Of a DNA stretch of 64,000 nucleotides, positions 35,981-45,158 are shown piece by piece. Made by a program: the position numbers and the translations under genes. Origin of the DNA: an uncultured bacterium. Lineage in GTDB: Bacteria > Planctomycetota > JAJSAM01 > JAJVHW01. Position 1 is the first letter of the stretch, and each line of letters begins with the position of its first letter. The stretch spans positions 62,001 through 126,000 of the forward strand of contig CALKVK010000038.1 of NCBI GenBank assembly GCA_937996235.1, in the 5' to 3' direction. A model generated the notes under the pieces. It searched no databases and had not been told where the DNA came from. It was given only the letters and a program-made list of their open reading frames with translations.

Positions 35981-36724
35981 GTGGGTGACGCCCTGCCCGC
36001 GCGCAGGGGCTCGTACCGCCCGCGGCTCGGCAGCTCCGACCACCACATCGTGCGGCTCGTCGGCGCCTTCGTGGAGCGCGCGCTCGACGCGCACGTGCGC
36101 GCCGGATCGGCCGTGCTCGACGTCGGCTGCGGCGAGCAGCCGCTGCGTGCGGGCATCGAGGCGCGCGGCGGACGCTACACCGGCGTGGACGTGACGCAGA
36201 ACGCCGCTGGTTCGGTGGACGTCGTCGCGTCGGCGGAGGACGTGCCGCTGCCCGACGCAGCGTACGACGTGGTGCTGTGCACCGAGGTGCTCGAGCACGT
36301 TCCCGACGGCGACGCGGCATTCGACGAGCTCGCGCGCCTCGTGCGCCCGGGCGGCGTCGTCGTCGTGACCGTGCCGTTCCTCTACCGCCTGCACGAGGAG
36401 CCGCACGACCACCGCCGCGTGACGCCACACGGCGTGCGGCGCTGGGCCGAGCGCGCGGGGCTGCGCGTCGAGGAGCTCGCGGCGCTCGGGAACGAGGCGC
36501 ACGTGCTCGCGACCGTGTGGGGCGGCGTGTGGGAGGCGGTGGCGCGTCCGCGCTGGATGCTGCTGCGCGTGCCGCTGCGCCTCGCGCAGCGCGTCGCCTG
36601 CGGCGCGGCGAACCTCGCCGCGTCCGCCGCGACGGCGCTCGCGCCGCGCGCGTTCCCAGGGCACGCGCACCTCGACGTCGCCGCGGTGCTGCGGCGCGCG
36701 CCCGCGGCGGAGCGCGCGACGTGA
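35981..36724 (+). CDS. class I SAM-dependent methyltransferase
   Basis: The 247-residue protein, with GTG 35981 as the likely start, has motif I VLDVGCGEQPLRAGI, motif II-like VDVTQNAAGSVDVVASAEDV, and CTEVLEHVPDGDAAFDELAR typical of methyltransferase type 11. The substrate is unknown. The next gene, a glycosyltransferase, starts in its stop codon, which suggests action on a surface glycan or lipid-linked sugar. A short ATG frame at 35896 runs only to about 35988 and does not fit. The gap 35848-35980 shows no gene. Confidence 0.85.
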   Translation: MGDALPARRGSYRPRLGSSDHHIVRLVGAFVERALDAHVRAGSAVLDVGCGEQPLRAGIEARGGRYTGVDVTQNAAGSVDVVASAEDVPLPDAAYDVVLCTEVLEHVPDGDAAFDELARLVRPGGVVVVTVPFLYRLHEEPHDHRRVTPHGVRRWAERAGLRVEELAALGNEAHVLATVWGGVWEAVARPRWMLLRVPLRLAQRVACGAANLAASAATALAPRAFPGHAHLDVAAVLRRAPAAERAT

Positions 36725-37890
36725 TCCGCATCGCGTACTGCGCGTCGTCGTCGCACGGCGGCGGCGCGCTCAACTACCTCGTCGATCTCGTGGAGCACCA
36801 CGACCGCACGCGCTTCGCGTCCACCGTGTGGCTCGCCGCGGACGCGCGCGACGTCGGCTCCGCCGTGCGCCGCCTCGAGGCCGCGGGCGCCGACGTGCGG
36901 CGCGGCGTGCTGCCGTCGCGGCCGCTCGCGCAGTTCCGCGGCGCGGACGCGTGGGCGCGCGAGCTGCGCGAGGCGGGGCCGTTCGACATCGCGGCGCTGC
37001 ACCAGCACGTCCCCGCCGTCGGCGTGCCGTTCCTGGCCGGTGCGGCGCGCGCGGGCATCGCCGTGCGCGCGCGCACCGAACAGCTCCCGCGCTATCCGCC
37101 CGAGGACTTCGACGCGGGCGCGCCCCTGCGCTGGCCGCGCTGGCTGCTGCAGCGGCTCGCGCGCCGTCGCGCCGCGGGGCTGACGCACGTGCGCATCGCC
37201 GTGGCCGAGGCGGGGCGCCGCGCGCTCGCCGCGCGCGGCGAGCCGCTGCCGACGATCCACGTGGTCCCGAGCGCGTACAACGAGGCCGCGTTCGCCGACG
37301 TGCCGCCGCGCGCGACGACACGGCGCGCTCTCGGCGTCGCGGACGACGCGCTCGTCGTGCTCTTCCTCGCGAGCCTCTCGCAGCAGAAGCGGCCCGACGT
37401 GTTCCTCGACGCCGCGGCGCGGCTGCTCGGCGACGGCTGCGACGCGACGTTCCTCGTCGGCGGCTCCGGACCGCTCGCGGACGACGTCGCGCGCCGTGTC
37501 GCGACGATGGGACCGCGCGTCGTCCCGATCGGGCCGCGCTCCGACGTGCCCGCGGTGCTCGCGGCGTGCGACGTGTTCGTGCTGCCGTCGCTCTGGGAGG
37601 GACTGCCGCTCACGGTGCTCGAGGCCATGCGCGCCGGGGCCGCCGTCGTCGCGAGCGACGTCGACGGCACGGGCGAGGTCGTGCGTCACGGCGAGACGGG
37701 GCTGCTCGTGCCCCCCGGCGACGTGGACGCCCTCGCGGCGGCGCTGCGCGAGCTGCTCGCGGACGCCGCGCTGCGCACACGTCTCGCCGCGGCCGGCACC
37801 GCGCACGTGCGCGGCCGCTACGACGCCGCGACGCTCGCCCGTCGCACGGAGGCCGTGTACGACGCGGCGCTGGCGGCTGGGCGCGGCTGA
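36721..37890 (+). CDS. GT4-family glycosyltransferase
   Basis: The 389-residue GT-B enzyme starts at GTG 36721, 4 bases overlapping the methyltransferase. The N-terminal ASSSHGGGALNYLVDLVEHH accepts the substrate side. The C-terminal donor domain has VPSAYNEAAF, FLASLSQQKRPDVFLDAAAR and the EX7E region PSLWEGLPLTVLEAMRAG. It is convergent with the GT2 gene at 37901. It belongs with the surface-glycan cluster, and the sugar donor is not predictable. Confidence 0.9.
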   Translation: MIRIAYCASSSHGGGALNYLVDLVEHHDRTRFASTVWLAADARDVGSAVRRLEAAGADVRRGVLPSRPLAQFRGADAWARELREAGPFDIAALHQHVPAVGVPFLAGAARAGIAVRARTEQLPRYPPEDFDAGAPLRWPRWLLQRLARRRAAGLTHVRIAVAEAGRRALAARGEPLPTIHVVPSAYNEAAFADVPPRATTRRALGVADDALVVLFLASLSQQKRPDVFLDAAARLLGDGCDATFLVGGSGPLADDVARRVATMGPRVVPIGPRSDVPAVLAACDVFVLPSLWEGLPLTVLEAMRAGAAVVASDVDGTGEVVRHGETGLLVPPGDVDALAAALRELLADAALRTRLAAAGTAHVRGRYDAATLARRTEAVYDAALAAGRG

Positions 37891-37900
37891 GCGCCGCGGC

Positions 37901-38875
37901 TCACGCGAGGCGCGCGCGCAGCATCAGGCGTGCACGCGCGAGCGCACCGACACCGCGCAGCGCGCCGATCGCGTCCAGCGTCTCGCGGCGGCACGCGGCG
38001 CGCTCGTCGGCGGGCGCGTCGCGCAGCGCCTCGAGGAGCGCGAGCCGCGCGCGCACGGCGCCCTCGCACGCCGCGTCGCGCGCCGACGCGGGGACCACCT
38101 GCGCGAACAGGTCGCGCATCCGCACGTCGCGCCGCGCCTGCTCGGCGCGGGCGAGACTCGTGTGCACCCCGCCCGCGTGCACGCGGTAGACGCTGCGCAC
38201 GTCCGGGTCGAAGTGCCCCCCGCCGCGCAGCAGGTGCGTCACGAGGATCGGCAGGTCGCCGTACGGCGCGCTCGCGTACGCCTCCCATGGGATCTCGGTG
38301 CGGCGCAGCACCATCGACGACGTATGCACGTGGAACGTGCCGCGCAGCACGTCCGCGGCGGTGAAGGCGCCCCGGTCGGCACGCGGCGGGAACACGCCGC
38401 TCGGCGCGGCCGCCTCGTCGGCGCGCAGCTCCGTGAGGTGCGCGGACACGGCCAGGTCCGGCCGCGACTCGAGCAGCGCGACCTGACGCGCCAGCTTCGT
38501 GTCGTCGGTCCACCAGTCGTCGCCCTCGAGCAGCGCGACGTAGCGTCCGCGGCAGGCGCGCCAGGTCTCCGCGGAGTTGTGGAGGAACGGCGCCGCGTAC
38601 GCCGCGCGCCTCGGATCCGCCCTGTCGCGCAGCAGCACGCGCACGTGCTCCGGGTGGCGCCGCGCGTAGTCGAGGCAGATCTCGCGGGTGCCGTCGTCCG
38701 AGCCGTCCTCGCCGACGCACAGCTCGAACGGGAAGGCCACGCGCTGCGCGAGGATGCTGTCGAGGGCCCGTGCGACGAACGGCGCGTGGCGGTACGTGAC
38801 GACGTACACGCTGAGCAGCGGCTCGCGCACGAGACGCTGCACGTCGCAGAACTCGGTGTCGCGCGCGTCAGCCAC
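37901..38875 (-). CDS. GT2-family glycosyltransferase
   Basis: The 324-residue GT-A enzyme starts at GTG 38875, overlapping the flippase stop by 8 bases. It has LSVYVVTYRHAPFVARALDS, the nucleotide-binding GEDGSDDGTREI and the metal-binding LLEGDDWWTDDTK, as in type 2 glycosyltransferases that extend polysaccharides. The C-terminal 80 residues are helical and Arg/Ala-rich. It is last of the minus-strand glycan operon acetyltransferase - aminotransferase - flippase - GT2. Confidence 0.9.
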   Translation of the reverse strand: MADARDTEFCDVQRLVREPLLSVYVVTYRHAPFVARALDSILAQRVAFPFELCVGEDGSDDGTREICLDYARRHPEHVRVLLRDRADPRRAAYAAPFLHNSAETWRACRGRYVALLEGDDWWTDDTKLARQVALLESRPDLAVSAHLTELRADEAAAPSGVFPPRADRGAFTAADVLRGTFHVHTSSMVLRRTEIPWEAYASAPYGDLPILVTHLLRGGGHFDPDVRSVYRVHAGGVHTSLARAEQARRDVRMRDLFAQVVPASARDAACEGAVRARLALLEALRDAPADERAACRRETLDAIGALRGVGALARARLMLRARLA

Positions 38876-40400
38876 GGGCGCCGGCCCGCGCGCGCGCGGC
38901 GCGCGACGTGATCCGCCAGAAGTCCGCGGCCCAGCCGGAACGCGCGAGCACGACCAGCACGGCGTAGAGCAGCGCGCCGGCACCGACCTCCGCGGCGAGC
39001 AGCCACGCGCCCGCGAGCCCGCTCCACACGTCGAGCGCGACGACTGCGCCGCCCATCAGCGCCGAGGCGAGCAGCGCTCCCCCGACGTCGGCGAACTGTT
39101 CGCGGAAGCGATAGCGCAGCAGCTCGCGGCTGCACGCCCCGTTCAGCACGAGGCACACGAGCGAGTGCGCCAGCATGCCGTACACCATCGCGCGCACACC
39201 GAACGGGATCGTGACGGCGAGCGCGGCGAGCGCGAGCACCTTCTTCACGACCTCGAGGCGCAGGAAGCGGCCGCTCCGTCCCTGCGCCATCAGCGCGCTC
39301 ATGTGCAGCGCGTGGATCGGGTACAGCAGACACGTCGCACAGAGGATGCGCAGGTACGGCACGCACGGTATCCAGCGCTCGGTGAGGAGCGTGCGGACCA
39401 GCGGTTCCGAGACGGCCGCGAGGCCGACGAGCACCGGGAAGTAGGGCACGACCGTGGTGCGCACGACGCGCCGCAGCTCGTCGCGCAGCGCGTCGGCGTC
39501 GCGCTGCACGCGCGCGAAGACCGGGAACATGACGCGGTGCGCCATGCCCGCAGCCGACGTGGCCGGCAGCGCGGCGAGCGTGCTCGCGCGCGTGTAGAAG
39601 CCGACCTGGTCCGCGGCGTAGAAACGTGCGATCACGAGCGGGTGGACGTTCTCGAACGTCGTGTGCAGCAGCCCCGACGCGAGCAGCTTCGAGCTGAACG
39701 GCCAGAGGCGGCGCAGACTCTCGCGGCGGAAGCGGCCGCGCGGACGCCACGGGCTGAACGCCCACAGCGCCGTGAGGTTCACGGCGGCGCCGGCGACGCT
39801 CTGCCCCGCGAGACTCCACACGCCGCACCCGTTCCACGCCATCGTCACGCCCACGAGCCCGCCGCCGAGCGCGCCGAGCAGCGCGACCTTGGCCTGCGTG
39901 CGGAACTCGACGGCGCGCGTGAGCAGCGCCTGCTGCACGATGCCGAGCGACGTGATGAACACGCCGATCGAGCACACGCAGAGCAGCGGCAGCAGCACGG
40001 GCTGACCGAAGAAGCTCGCGACGAGCGGCGACGCGGCGCAGAGCAGGCCGGCGACGACGAGGCCGAGCACGAGGTTCGCGTAGAAGACGGTCGTCTCGTC
40101 GTCGTCCGAGATCTCGTCGCGCTGCACGAGCCCGGCCGCGAGCCCCGAGTCGGCGAACGTCTGCCCGACCAGCAGGAAGAGCAGGATCATGCCCATCTGC
40201 CCGTACTCGACGGGCGTGAGCAGGCGCGTCAGCAGCAGCGACAGCGCGAACTGCATCGCCTGCCGCCCGCCCTGCTCGACGGCGGTCCACAGGAACGCGC
40301 GTGTGCGCGAGACCGGGTGCCCGGGGCGCTCGCGCGGCTGCGACGAGTCTCCCGCGCGACGCGGTGCGGCCTCTGCGGACGGCGGCTCAGGCGCCGGCAC
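38868..40400 (-). CDS. lipopolysaccharide/O-antigen flippase (Wzx/MOP family)
   Basis: The 510-residue membrane protein has about 13-14 hydrophobic segments. It shows the family start TAVEQGGRQAMQFALSLLLT with RLLTPVEYGQMGM, QRDEISDDDETTVFYANLVL in the first loops and NVHPLVIARFYAADQVGFYT mid-protein. It flips undecaprenyl-linked oligosaccharides across the inner membrane. The GTG 40400 start overlaps the aminotransferase by 14 bases. The first 30 residues are hydrophilic and poorly conserved, so a later start is possible. Confidence 0.9.
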   Translation of the reverse strand: MPAPEPPSAEAAPRRAGDSSQPRERPGHPVSRTRAFLWTAVEQGGRQAMQFALSLLLTRLLTPVEYGQMGMILLFLLVGQTFADSGLAAGLVQRDEISDDDETTVFYANLVLGLVVAGLLCAASPLVASFFGQPVLLPLLCVCSIGVFITSLGIVQQALLTRAVEFRTQAKVALLGALGGGLVGVTMAWNGCGVWSLAGQSVAGAAVNLTALWAFSPWRPRGRFRRESLRRLWPFSSKLLASGLLHTTFENVHPLVIARFYAADQVGFYTRASTLAALPATSAAGMAHRVMFPVFARVQRDADALRDELRRVVRTTVVPYFPVLVGLAAVSEPLVRTLLTERWIPCVPYLRILCATCLLYPIHALHMSALMAQGRSGRFLRLEVVKKVLALAALAVTIPFGVRAMVYGMLAHSLVCLVLNGACSRELLRYRFREQFADVGGALLASALMGGAVVALDVWSGLAGAWLLAAEVGAGALLYAVLVVLARSGWAADFWRITSRAARARAGARG

Positions 40401-41517
40401 GCACCGCGGCCGCCCGGGGCGCGCGCGCGACGATGTCGCAGATCGCCTCGACGTCCGCCTCCGGCAGCCCCGCGTAGATCGGCAGGCAGAGCACCTCGCG
40501 CGAGAGCCGCTGCGCGACCGGCACGTGGTCGGCGGAGGGCAGGCCGCGGTACGACGGGAACTCGCTGATGAGCGGGTAGAAGTAGCGGCGGCCGTAGTAG
40601 CCGGCGGCCTTGAGCTCGTCGTAGAGCGTGTCGCGCGAGACGGGGTACGCGCTCTCGTCCACGAACACGGGGAAGTACGAGTAGTTGCTCCGGACGCCGG
40701 GCGCGATGGGCAGGAGCCGCAGCCCCGCCACGCCCGCGAGGCGCCGGCGGTAGAGCGCGTCCACGCGCGCGCGCTTCTCGACCTCGGCGTCGAAGTGGCG
40801 GAGCTGGACGAGACCGAGCGCGGCGGAAAGCTCGCTCATCTTCCCGTTCGTGCCGGGCGCGACGACGGTCACCTCGTCGGCGAAGCCGAAGTTCTTCAGG
40901 AAGTCGATGCGCTTCTTCAGCTTCGCGTCCGCCGTCACGAGCGCGCCGCCCTCGGCGGTGGTGAACACCTTCGTGCCGTGGAAGCTCAGCATCGTGACGT
41001 CGCCCGCGTCGAGCACCGTGCGCCCGCCCGCCGTGACGCCGAACGCGTGCGCCGCGTCGTAGAGGAGCCGCAGGCCGTAGGTGTCGGCGACCCGCTGGAG
41101 CGCCGCGAGATCGCACGGCGTGCCGTACACGTGCACGGGCATGATGGCGGTCGTGCGCGGCGTGATGAGCGACTCGACCTTCGCCGGGTCGAGGTTGCCC
41201 GTGACGGGGTCCACGTCGCAGAAGACCGGCGTGCAGTGGTTCCAGTAGATCGCGTGCGTGGTCGCGACGAACGAGTACGGCGTCGTGATGACCTCGCCGG
41301 TGATCTTGAGCGCCTGGAGCCCGACCTGCAGCGCGATCGTGCCGTTGCAGAAGAGCGCGACGTGCGGCACGCCGAGGACCTCGGCGAGCTCCGCCTCGAG
41401 GCGGTCGTGGAACTGCCCCTTGTTGGTCAGCCAGCGGCTGTCCCAGATCTCGCGCAGGAGCTCGACGTACTCGTCGAGCGGAGGGAGCGACGGCTTCGTT
41501 ACGGTGACTGAGCCCAT
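40387..41517 (-). CDS. DegT/DnrJ/EryC1/StrS sugar aminotransferase
   Basis: The 376-residue PLP enzyme starts at ATG 41517. It has the N-terminal KPSLPPLDEYVELLREIWDS with LTNKGQFHDRLEAELAEVLG, ALFCNGTIALQVGLQALKIT, YDAAHAFG and the PLP-lysine motif SFHGTKVFTTAEGGAL. This family aminates dTDP- or UDP-keto-sugars. With the acyltransferase gene upstream it suggests synthesis of an N-acylated amino-deoxy sugar for the surface glycan. The exact sugar cannot be told. Confidence 0.93.
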   Translation of the reverse strand: MGSVTVTKPSLPPLDEYVELLREIWDSRWLTNKGQFHDRLEAELAEVLGVPHVALFCNGTIALQVGLQALKITGEVITTPYSFVATTHAIYWNHCTPVFCDVDPVTGNLDPAKVESLITPRTTAIMPVHVYGTPCDLAALQRVADTYGLRLLYDAAHAFGVTAGGRTVLDAGDVTMLSFHGTKVFTTAEGGALVTADAKLKKRIDFLKNFGFADEVTVVAPGTNGKMSELSAALGLVQLRHFDAEVEKRARVDALYRRRLAGVAGLRLLPIAPGVRSNYSYFPVFVDESAYPVSRDTLYDELKAAGYYGRRYFYPLISEFPSYRGLPSADHVPVAQRLSREVLCLPIYAGLPEADVEAICDIVARAPRAAAVRAGA

Positions 41518-41610
41518 GACCTCACCTTCGCGGCGCGGCGGAGCGCCGCGACAAGCAGGCTGCCCCCGGATTCGTCGGCCGACGGACGCCCGAGCATGAG
41601 CGCGCGCCGC

Positions 41611-42285
41611 TCAGGGGCGCGGCGGGAGCGGGCGCGCGGGCACGCCGCCGACGACGATGCCCGGCTCGAGCACGTCCTTGACGATGCACGCCTGGGCGCC
41701 GATCACGACGCCGTCCGCCACCGTGACGCCCTCGCGGAACGCGGCGCCGGTGCCGACGAGCACGTCGGCACCGAGCCGCACGTTGCCGGAGACGTGTGCG
41801 CCCGGGTTGAGCGTGCAGCGGTCGCCGATGACGGCGTCGTGCCCCACGGTCACGCCCAGGTTCAGGATCACGTGTGCGCCGAGCGTCACGTGGGTCGTCA
41901 CGTACGTGCCCGGGCAGATCACGCCGCCGGGTCCGACGACGTTGTCGCGCCCGAAGGCCTGGCCGCCGCGCGCGCAGACCGTCGGACCCGGCGCGAGGCC
42001 GGCGGCGGCGGCGCGCTCGATCAGCACGCGCTTCACGTGGGGCGCACCGACCCCGACCACGTAGCGCCGCACGGGGAACGGCAGCGCGGCGAAGTCCCAG
42101 TCGCGCACGACCGGGACGTCGCAGCCGGCCATGCGGAGCGACGTGCGCTCGGTGGTGTCGTCCACGAACGCGATGTGCACGAGGCCCGCGTCGCGCAGGT
42201 ACCAGTACGCCTCGCGCGCGAAGCCGCCGCCGCCGAGGATCGCGACGCCTTCGTCGGGCGCCCAGTGCGTGCTCGCGTCGCTCAT
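41611..42285 (-). CDS. PglD/NeuD-family sugar acyltransferase
   Basis: The 224-residue protein has an N-terminal Rossmann-like nucleotide-sugar module (GVAILGGGGFAREAYWYL). A left-handed beta-helix of hexapeptide repeats follows (VVGPGGVICPGTYVTTHVTL, HDAVIGDRCTLNPGAHVSGN, ADGVVIGAQACIVKDV). The His in the TVGHDAVIG context fits the catalytic base. It probably acetylates or otherwise acylates the amino group made by the aminotransferase 93 bases downstream. Confidence 0.9.
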   Translation of the reverse strand: MSDASTHWAPDEGVAILGGGGFAREAYWYLRDAGLVHIAFVDDTTERTSLRMAGCDVPVVRDWDFAALPFPVRRYVVGVGAPHVKRVLIERAAAAGLAPGPTVCARGGQAFGRDNVVGPGGVICPGTYVTTHVTLGAHVILNLGVTVGHDAVIGDRCTLNPGAHVSGNVRLGADVLVGTGAAFREGVTVADGVVIGAQACIVKDVLEPGIVVGGVPARPLPPRP

Positions 42286-42325
42286 GCAGCCTCCGTGCGC
42301 GGGCCGCCGCCCAGGATCGCGGCCC

Positions 42326-42733
42326 TCAGCGCAGGTGCAGCTTGCCGCCGCCGGCGCCGCCGAGTCCGCCCGCGGGCGGGATCGCGCCGGGACCGGCCGT
42401 GACGATGCGCGTCGCCTCGCGGCGCTGCATCTCGCGCGCCTCCTCCATCATCTGCTCGACCGCGCCGCGGATCGCCTCCGGGAACTTCGCGATCGCGTCC
42501 GCGAGCGTCGCGGCCTCGACGTGCGCGCTGACGGGCAGGAGCCCCACCTGCGTGACGATCTGCGTCTCGACGACGAAGAACGCGGGCCGCGACGGGTCGT
42601 CGCTGCCGTCCTCGCGGACGGGCGTCATCTTGCGCAGCGTCGCGACGCCGAGGTCGGTGTAGACGTCCTCGCGGTGCAGGTTGGTGACGTCCACGGTGAT
42701 CTGGTCGAGGGTGCGGCGGGTCGGGTCGCTCAT
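42326..42733 (-). CDS. conserved small cytoplasmic protein of unknown function
   Basis: The 135-residue protein starts at ATG 42733. The N-terminal DQITVDVTNLHREDVYTDLG followed by VATLRKMTPV and the central FVVETQIVTQVGLLPVSAHVE resemble a small conserved cytoplasmic family that I recall from other bacteria but cannot name with certainty. The rest is a helix rich in Glu (QMMEEAREMQRRE) and a Gly-rich end. There is no signal peptide. It is divergent from protease A, 126 bases between starts, and might form part of the same locus. Confidence 0.6.
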   Translation of the reverse strand: MSDPTRRTLDQITVDVTNLHREDVYTDLGVATLRKMTPVREDGSDDPSRPAFFVVETQIVTQVGLLPVSAHVEAATLADAIAKFPEAIRGAVEQMMEEAREMQRREATRIVTAGPGAIPPAGGLGGAGGGKLHLR

Positions 42734-42859
42734 GACGTCGCATCTTCGCCGCACGCGCCGCGGGAGCGCCCGAATCCGGCGGGAACGGCGCGCGGCGCAC
42801 GGATCGGCGTTCGCGTCGGTTCGGCGCCGCGGTGTACGCTGCGCCCGCGGAGGTGGCGC

Positions 42860-44182
42860 ATGGCGAAGGCGTCCGGGACGACGGGCACGGGCCGGTCACG
42901 CGCACCGCGCGCCCGCGGCGGAGCAGCCAAGAAGGTGCGCGCGGCCGCGGCGGCGACGAACGGCCCCGCTCTCCCGCCGCACGTGGACCTCTGGCCCGAC
43001 CATGTCGGGCAGCCACCGTGGGTCCAGAACGAGGGCAAGGGCTGCGGCGGCGGCGAGGCGTGCACGGCGTTCGCGGTCGGCGCCGCCGCGTACTGGGCGC
43101 GTCTGCGCGCGTCGCCCAAGAAGAAGCCGGGGACCCCCGACTTCGCGTTCCTCTACAACAACGAGGCGTTCCTGACGGCGGCGGTCGTGCGCTACATGCG
43201 CCAGTACACGCTGGGCGAGCACCCGAACCAGCTCGGCACGTTCCGCATCCGCGCGGCCGCGCGCGTGGCCAGCGTGTTCGGCGTGCGCTTCCTGCCCGCC
43301 GGCGAGTCGGTCGAGGACCTGACCTTCGACTTCACGCCGCCGCCGCCGTTCGCGGCGTTCGTGGAGGCCCACCGCAACCGCTTCCTCTTCTCGCAACTCT
43401 TCCCGCCGCCCATCGTGGACCCGAACGCGGGCACGGTGTCGCTGCAGCAGCCGACGACTGCGCCGCGGCACGTCGTGCTGCGCCAGGCTCTCGCGAGCGG
43501 GCGCCCGGTCGTCGTCGGCTTCACGATCCCGTCGGACATGGTGATCTCGCGCGCCGGCGACGTGCCCCCGCTCGCGCCCACGCGCGACCGCGATCCGGCG
43601 TCGCACGCCGTGCTCGTGGTCGGCTACGACGACGCCGCGCAGCGCTTCCGCTTCCGCAACTCCTACGGTCCCACGTGGGGCACGAACGGCTACGGGACCC
43701 TGCCCTACGACCGGGTGGACAGCCCCGACGCGACGTTCGGCTTCTTCATGCTGCTGCCGCCCGACGCGACCGTGCGCCCGCGCGTGATGTTCCGCGGCCT
43801 GCGCGTCGAGAACCTCGGCAGCGCACACGTGTCGGTCGTGATCGACGCGTACGACGGTCTGCGGAACTTCCTCGGCAGCGCGACGATCAAGGTCGGTGCG
43901 CAGGCGACGGTGCACACGACGCCCGTGCGCTGGCTCGACACCTACCGGCTCGATGTCGTCGTCACGCCGCGGGCTGCGCGCAGTGGCCCGGCGCGCGGGG
44001 TGCAACTCCACGTCGACGACCCGGACGGCGCGGTCGCGTCCCACGCACGAATCACGATCCCGGCCGACGCGAACGCGCCGCTGCGCGGGCGCCTGAGCGG
44101 CCACCGGAACCGCGCGCTGCGCACGGTGGTGACGCCGGGCATGCCGATGCTCCAGCTCGAACCGGCGCAGCCGGGTGGGTGA
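42860..44182 (+). CDS. papain-like (C1-type) cysteine protease A with C-terminal beta domain
   Basis: The 440-residue protein starts at ATG 42860 behind GCGGAGGTGGCGC. After a basic, disordered 35 residues, the catalytic set is visible: Gln56 (WVQNEG), Cys68 in GEACTAFAVGAAAYW, His249 in SHAVLVVGYDD and Asn267 in RNSYGPTWGTNGYG. A C-terminal domain of about 130 residues (VMFRGLRVENLG to HVDDPDGAVASHARI) looks like a beta-sandwich. No signal peptide or propeptide is seen, so it may act in the cytoplasm or be exported unconventionally. It is paralogous to protease B at 46508. Confidence 0.88.
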   Translation: MAKASGTTGTGRSRAPRARGGAAKKVRAAAAATNGPALPPHVDLWPDHVGQPPWVQNEGKGCGGGEACTAFAVGAAAYWARLRASPKKKPGTPDFAFLYNNEAFLTAAVVRYMRQYTLGEHPNQLGTFRIRAAARVASVFGVRFLPAGESVEDLTFDFTPPPPFAAFVEAHRNRFLFSQLFPPPIVDPNAGTVSLQQPTTAPRHVVLRQALASGRPVVVGFTIPSDMVISRAGDVPPLAPTRDRDPASHAVLVVGYDDAAQRFRFRNSYGPTWGTNGYGTLPYDRVDSPDATFGFFMLLPPDATVRPRVMFRGLRVENLGSAHVSVVIDAYDGLRNFLGSATIKVGAQATVHTTPVRWLDTYRLDVVVTPRAARSGPARGVQLHVDDPDGAVASHARITIPADANAPLRGRLSGHRNRALRTVVTPGMPMLQLEPAQPGG

Positions 44183-44362
44183 CGCGGCCCTGTCACGACG
44201 CTCGCCTGCAGCGTGACGAGAACGCGCCGCGCGCTGGGCCGCTCAGGTGAGCGAGTCATCGTAATGAACGATCGCGGCGGTGTGCGCCCCGCGCCCGCAG
44301 CCTGGACAGGCCACGGGCACGGGGACCGAGGCGCCAGCGCGAACCAGGTCCGCGCCGGACGG

Positions 44363-44818
44363 CTACGGATTCTGGTTGATCACGCCGGTCCCGGTGGCGA
44401 TCACCCTGGGCGGCGTGGACGCATCGAAGAGCTGCACCGCGCAGTCGTTCGTCGTGGAGTTCACATACGGAGCGAGCGTGCACGTCGCGGTGCTCGCCAC
44501 GGGGCGTGGATTGGGCGGCGCCGCAGCCGTCGTCACGGCCGGCACGGCACCGAGGGAGCCCTTGTTCGGATTCTGCGGCGGCGGGTACACCGTCACGACC
44601 AGGGAGCAGACGTCCTCCCAGTCGCTCGGAGGGGAGTAGGTGTCGCTTCCGTTCGTGCCGTTGGCCTTCGCCGGGCACGACCGCATCGCGCAGGTGCCGA
44701 GATTCACTCCCCCGGTGTTCGTCGCCTGCACCGTGAACTGAACCGGATACGGCCGTCCGTTCGAGAACGTCACCCCAGTCAGCGGCGTACCGCCCGGTTT
44801 CCGATGTCCCTGCGTCAT
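44363..44818 (-). CDS. small beta-rich protein A, family unknown
   Basis: The 151-residue protein starts at ATG 44818. I do not recognise the family. The N-terminus MTQGHRKPGGTPLTGVTFSN is nearly identical to that of protein B at 45475-45927. The rest alternates short beta-like strands with Cys pairs (GTCAMRSCPAKAN, VASTATCTLAPY, TNDCAVQLFD) and ends VINQNP. It resembles a secreted or surface beta-sandwich but has no signal peptide. It lies between two papain-like proteases, antisense to them, behind a promoter block shared with the kinase gene. Confidence 0.72.
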   Translation of the reverse strand: MTQGHRKPGGTPLTGVTFSNGRPYPVQFTVQATNTGGVNLGTCAMRSCPAKANGTNGSDTYSPPSDWEDVCSLVVTVYPPPQNPNKGSLGAVPAVTTAAAPPNPRPVASTATCTLAPYVNSTTNDCAVQLFDASTPPRVIATGTGVINQNP

Positions 44819-44824
44819 CGTTCT
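44750..44824 (-). repeat. 75-base constant block, copy A
   Basis: This segment covers the start region of small protein A (AGAACG-ATG and the first 23 codons). It is identical to 45859-45933 except for one base, although the two genes are clearly diverged outside it. Confidence 0.9.
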
Positions 44825-45108
44825 ACCCTCCTCCGCCGGGCCGTACCCGGCTCGCGTACGCCGCGCGTGCGGGTCCCCACCCGACCCGCGCACGCGGCGC
44901 CCCGGCGTCGCCCGCCGGATCCTTCCCCCTGCGGACGGCGCAGCGCCGCTCCGGCGTCGCTCCGACCGTCGCGCAACTGCATGCACGACCGCTCGCGTCG
45001 CTGCGCCGGGCCTCCGCTGCACGTCCGGTCGGCAGACCGGGTCGGCGCGACGTCGGCGCATCGGCGCGCGATCGCCGACGCATCTCGGAGCATCCGTCCG
45101 GCGGCCAT
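44815..45108 (-). CDS. possible upstream ORF in the leader of small protein A
   Basis: From ATG 45108, ideally placed after GGAGGAGGCGCAGC, a 97-codon Arg-rich frame (MAAGRMLRDASA) runs to a stop that overlaps the ATG of small protein A by 4 bases. The coupling looks deliberate, but the predicted protein has no recognisable features and matches the leader frame of gene B only in its first two residues. It may be a regulatory upstream ORF, or chance in GC-rich DNA. Confidence 0.25.
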   Translation of the reverse strand: MAAGRMLRDASAIARRCADVAPTRSADRTCSGGPAQRRERSCMQLRDGRSDAGAALRRPQGEGSGGRRRGAACAGRVGTRTRGVREPGTARRRRVER

Positions 45109-45158
45109 GCTGCGCCTCCTCCGCCCGGTAGAGCGGGGTCCGCGCCCGTACGTTTCGG
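45106..45158 (-). promoter_or_regulatory. shared ECF-type promoter/RBS block, copy A
   Basis: On the minus strand: CGAAACG, 14 bases, CCGCTCT, 3 bases, then GGGCGGAGGAGGCGCAGC and ATG. Order and spacing are the same as at 53707-53758 (kinase) and 46185-46237 (copy B). The GAAAC element resembles ECF -35 boxes, and CCGCTC stands where a -10 would be expected. It lies about 290 bases before small gene A. Confidence 0.6.

Noticed and set aside
35896..35988. 30-codon ATG frame before the methyltransferase gene
   Set aside because: It ends in a different frame at the methyltransferase start and encodes an Arg-rich peptide with no support.
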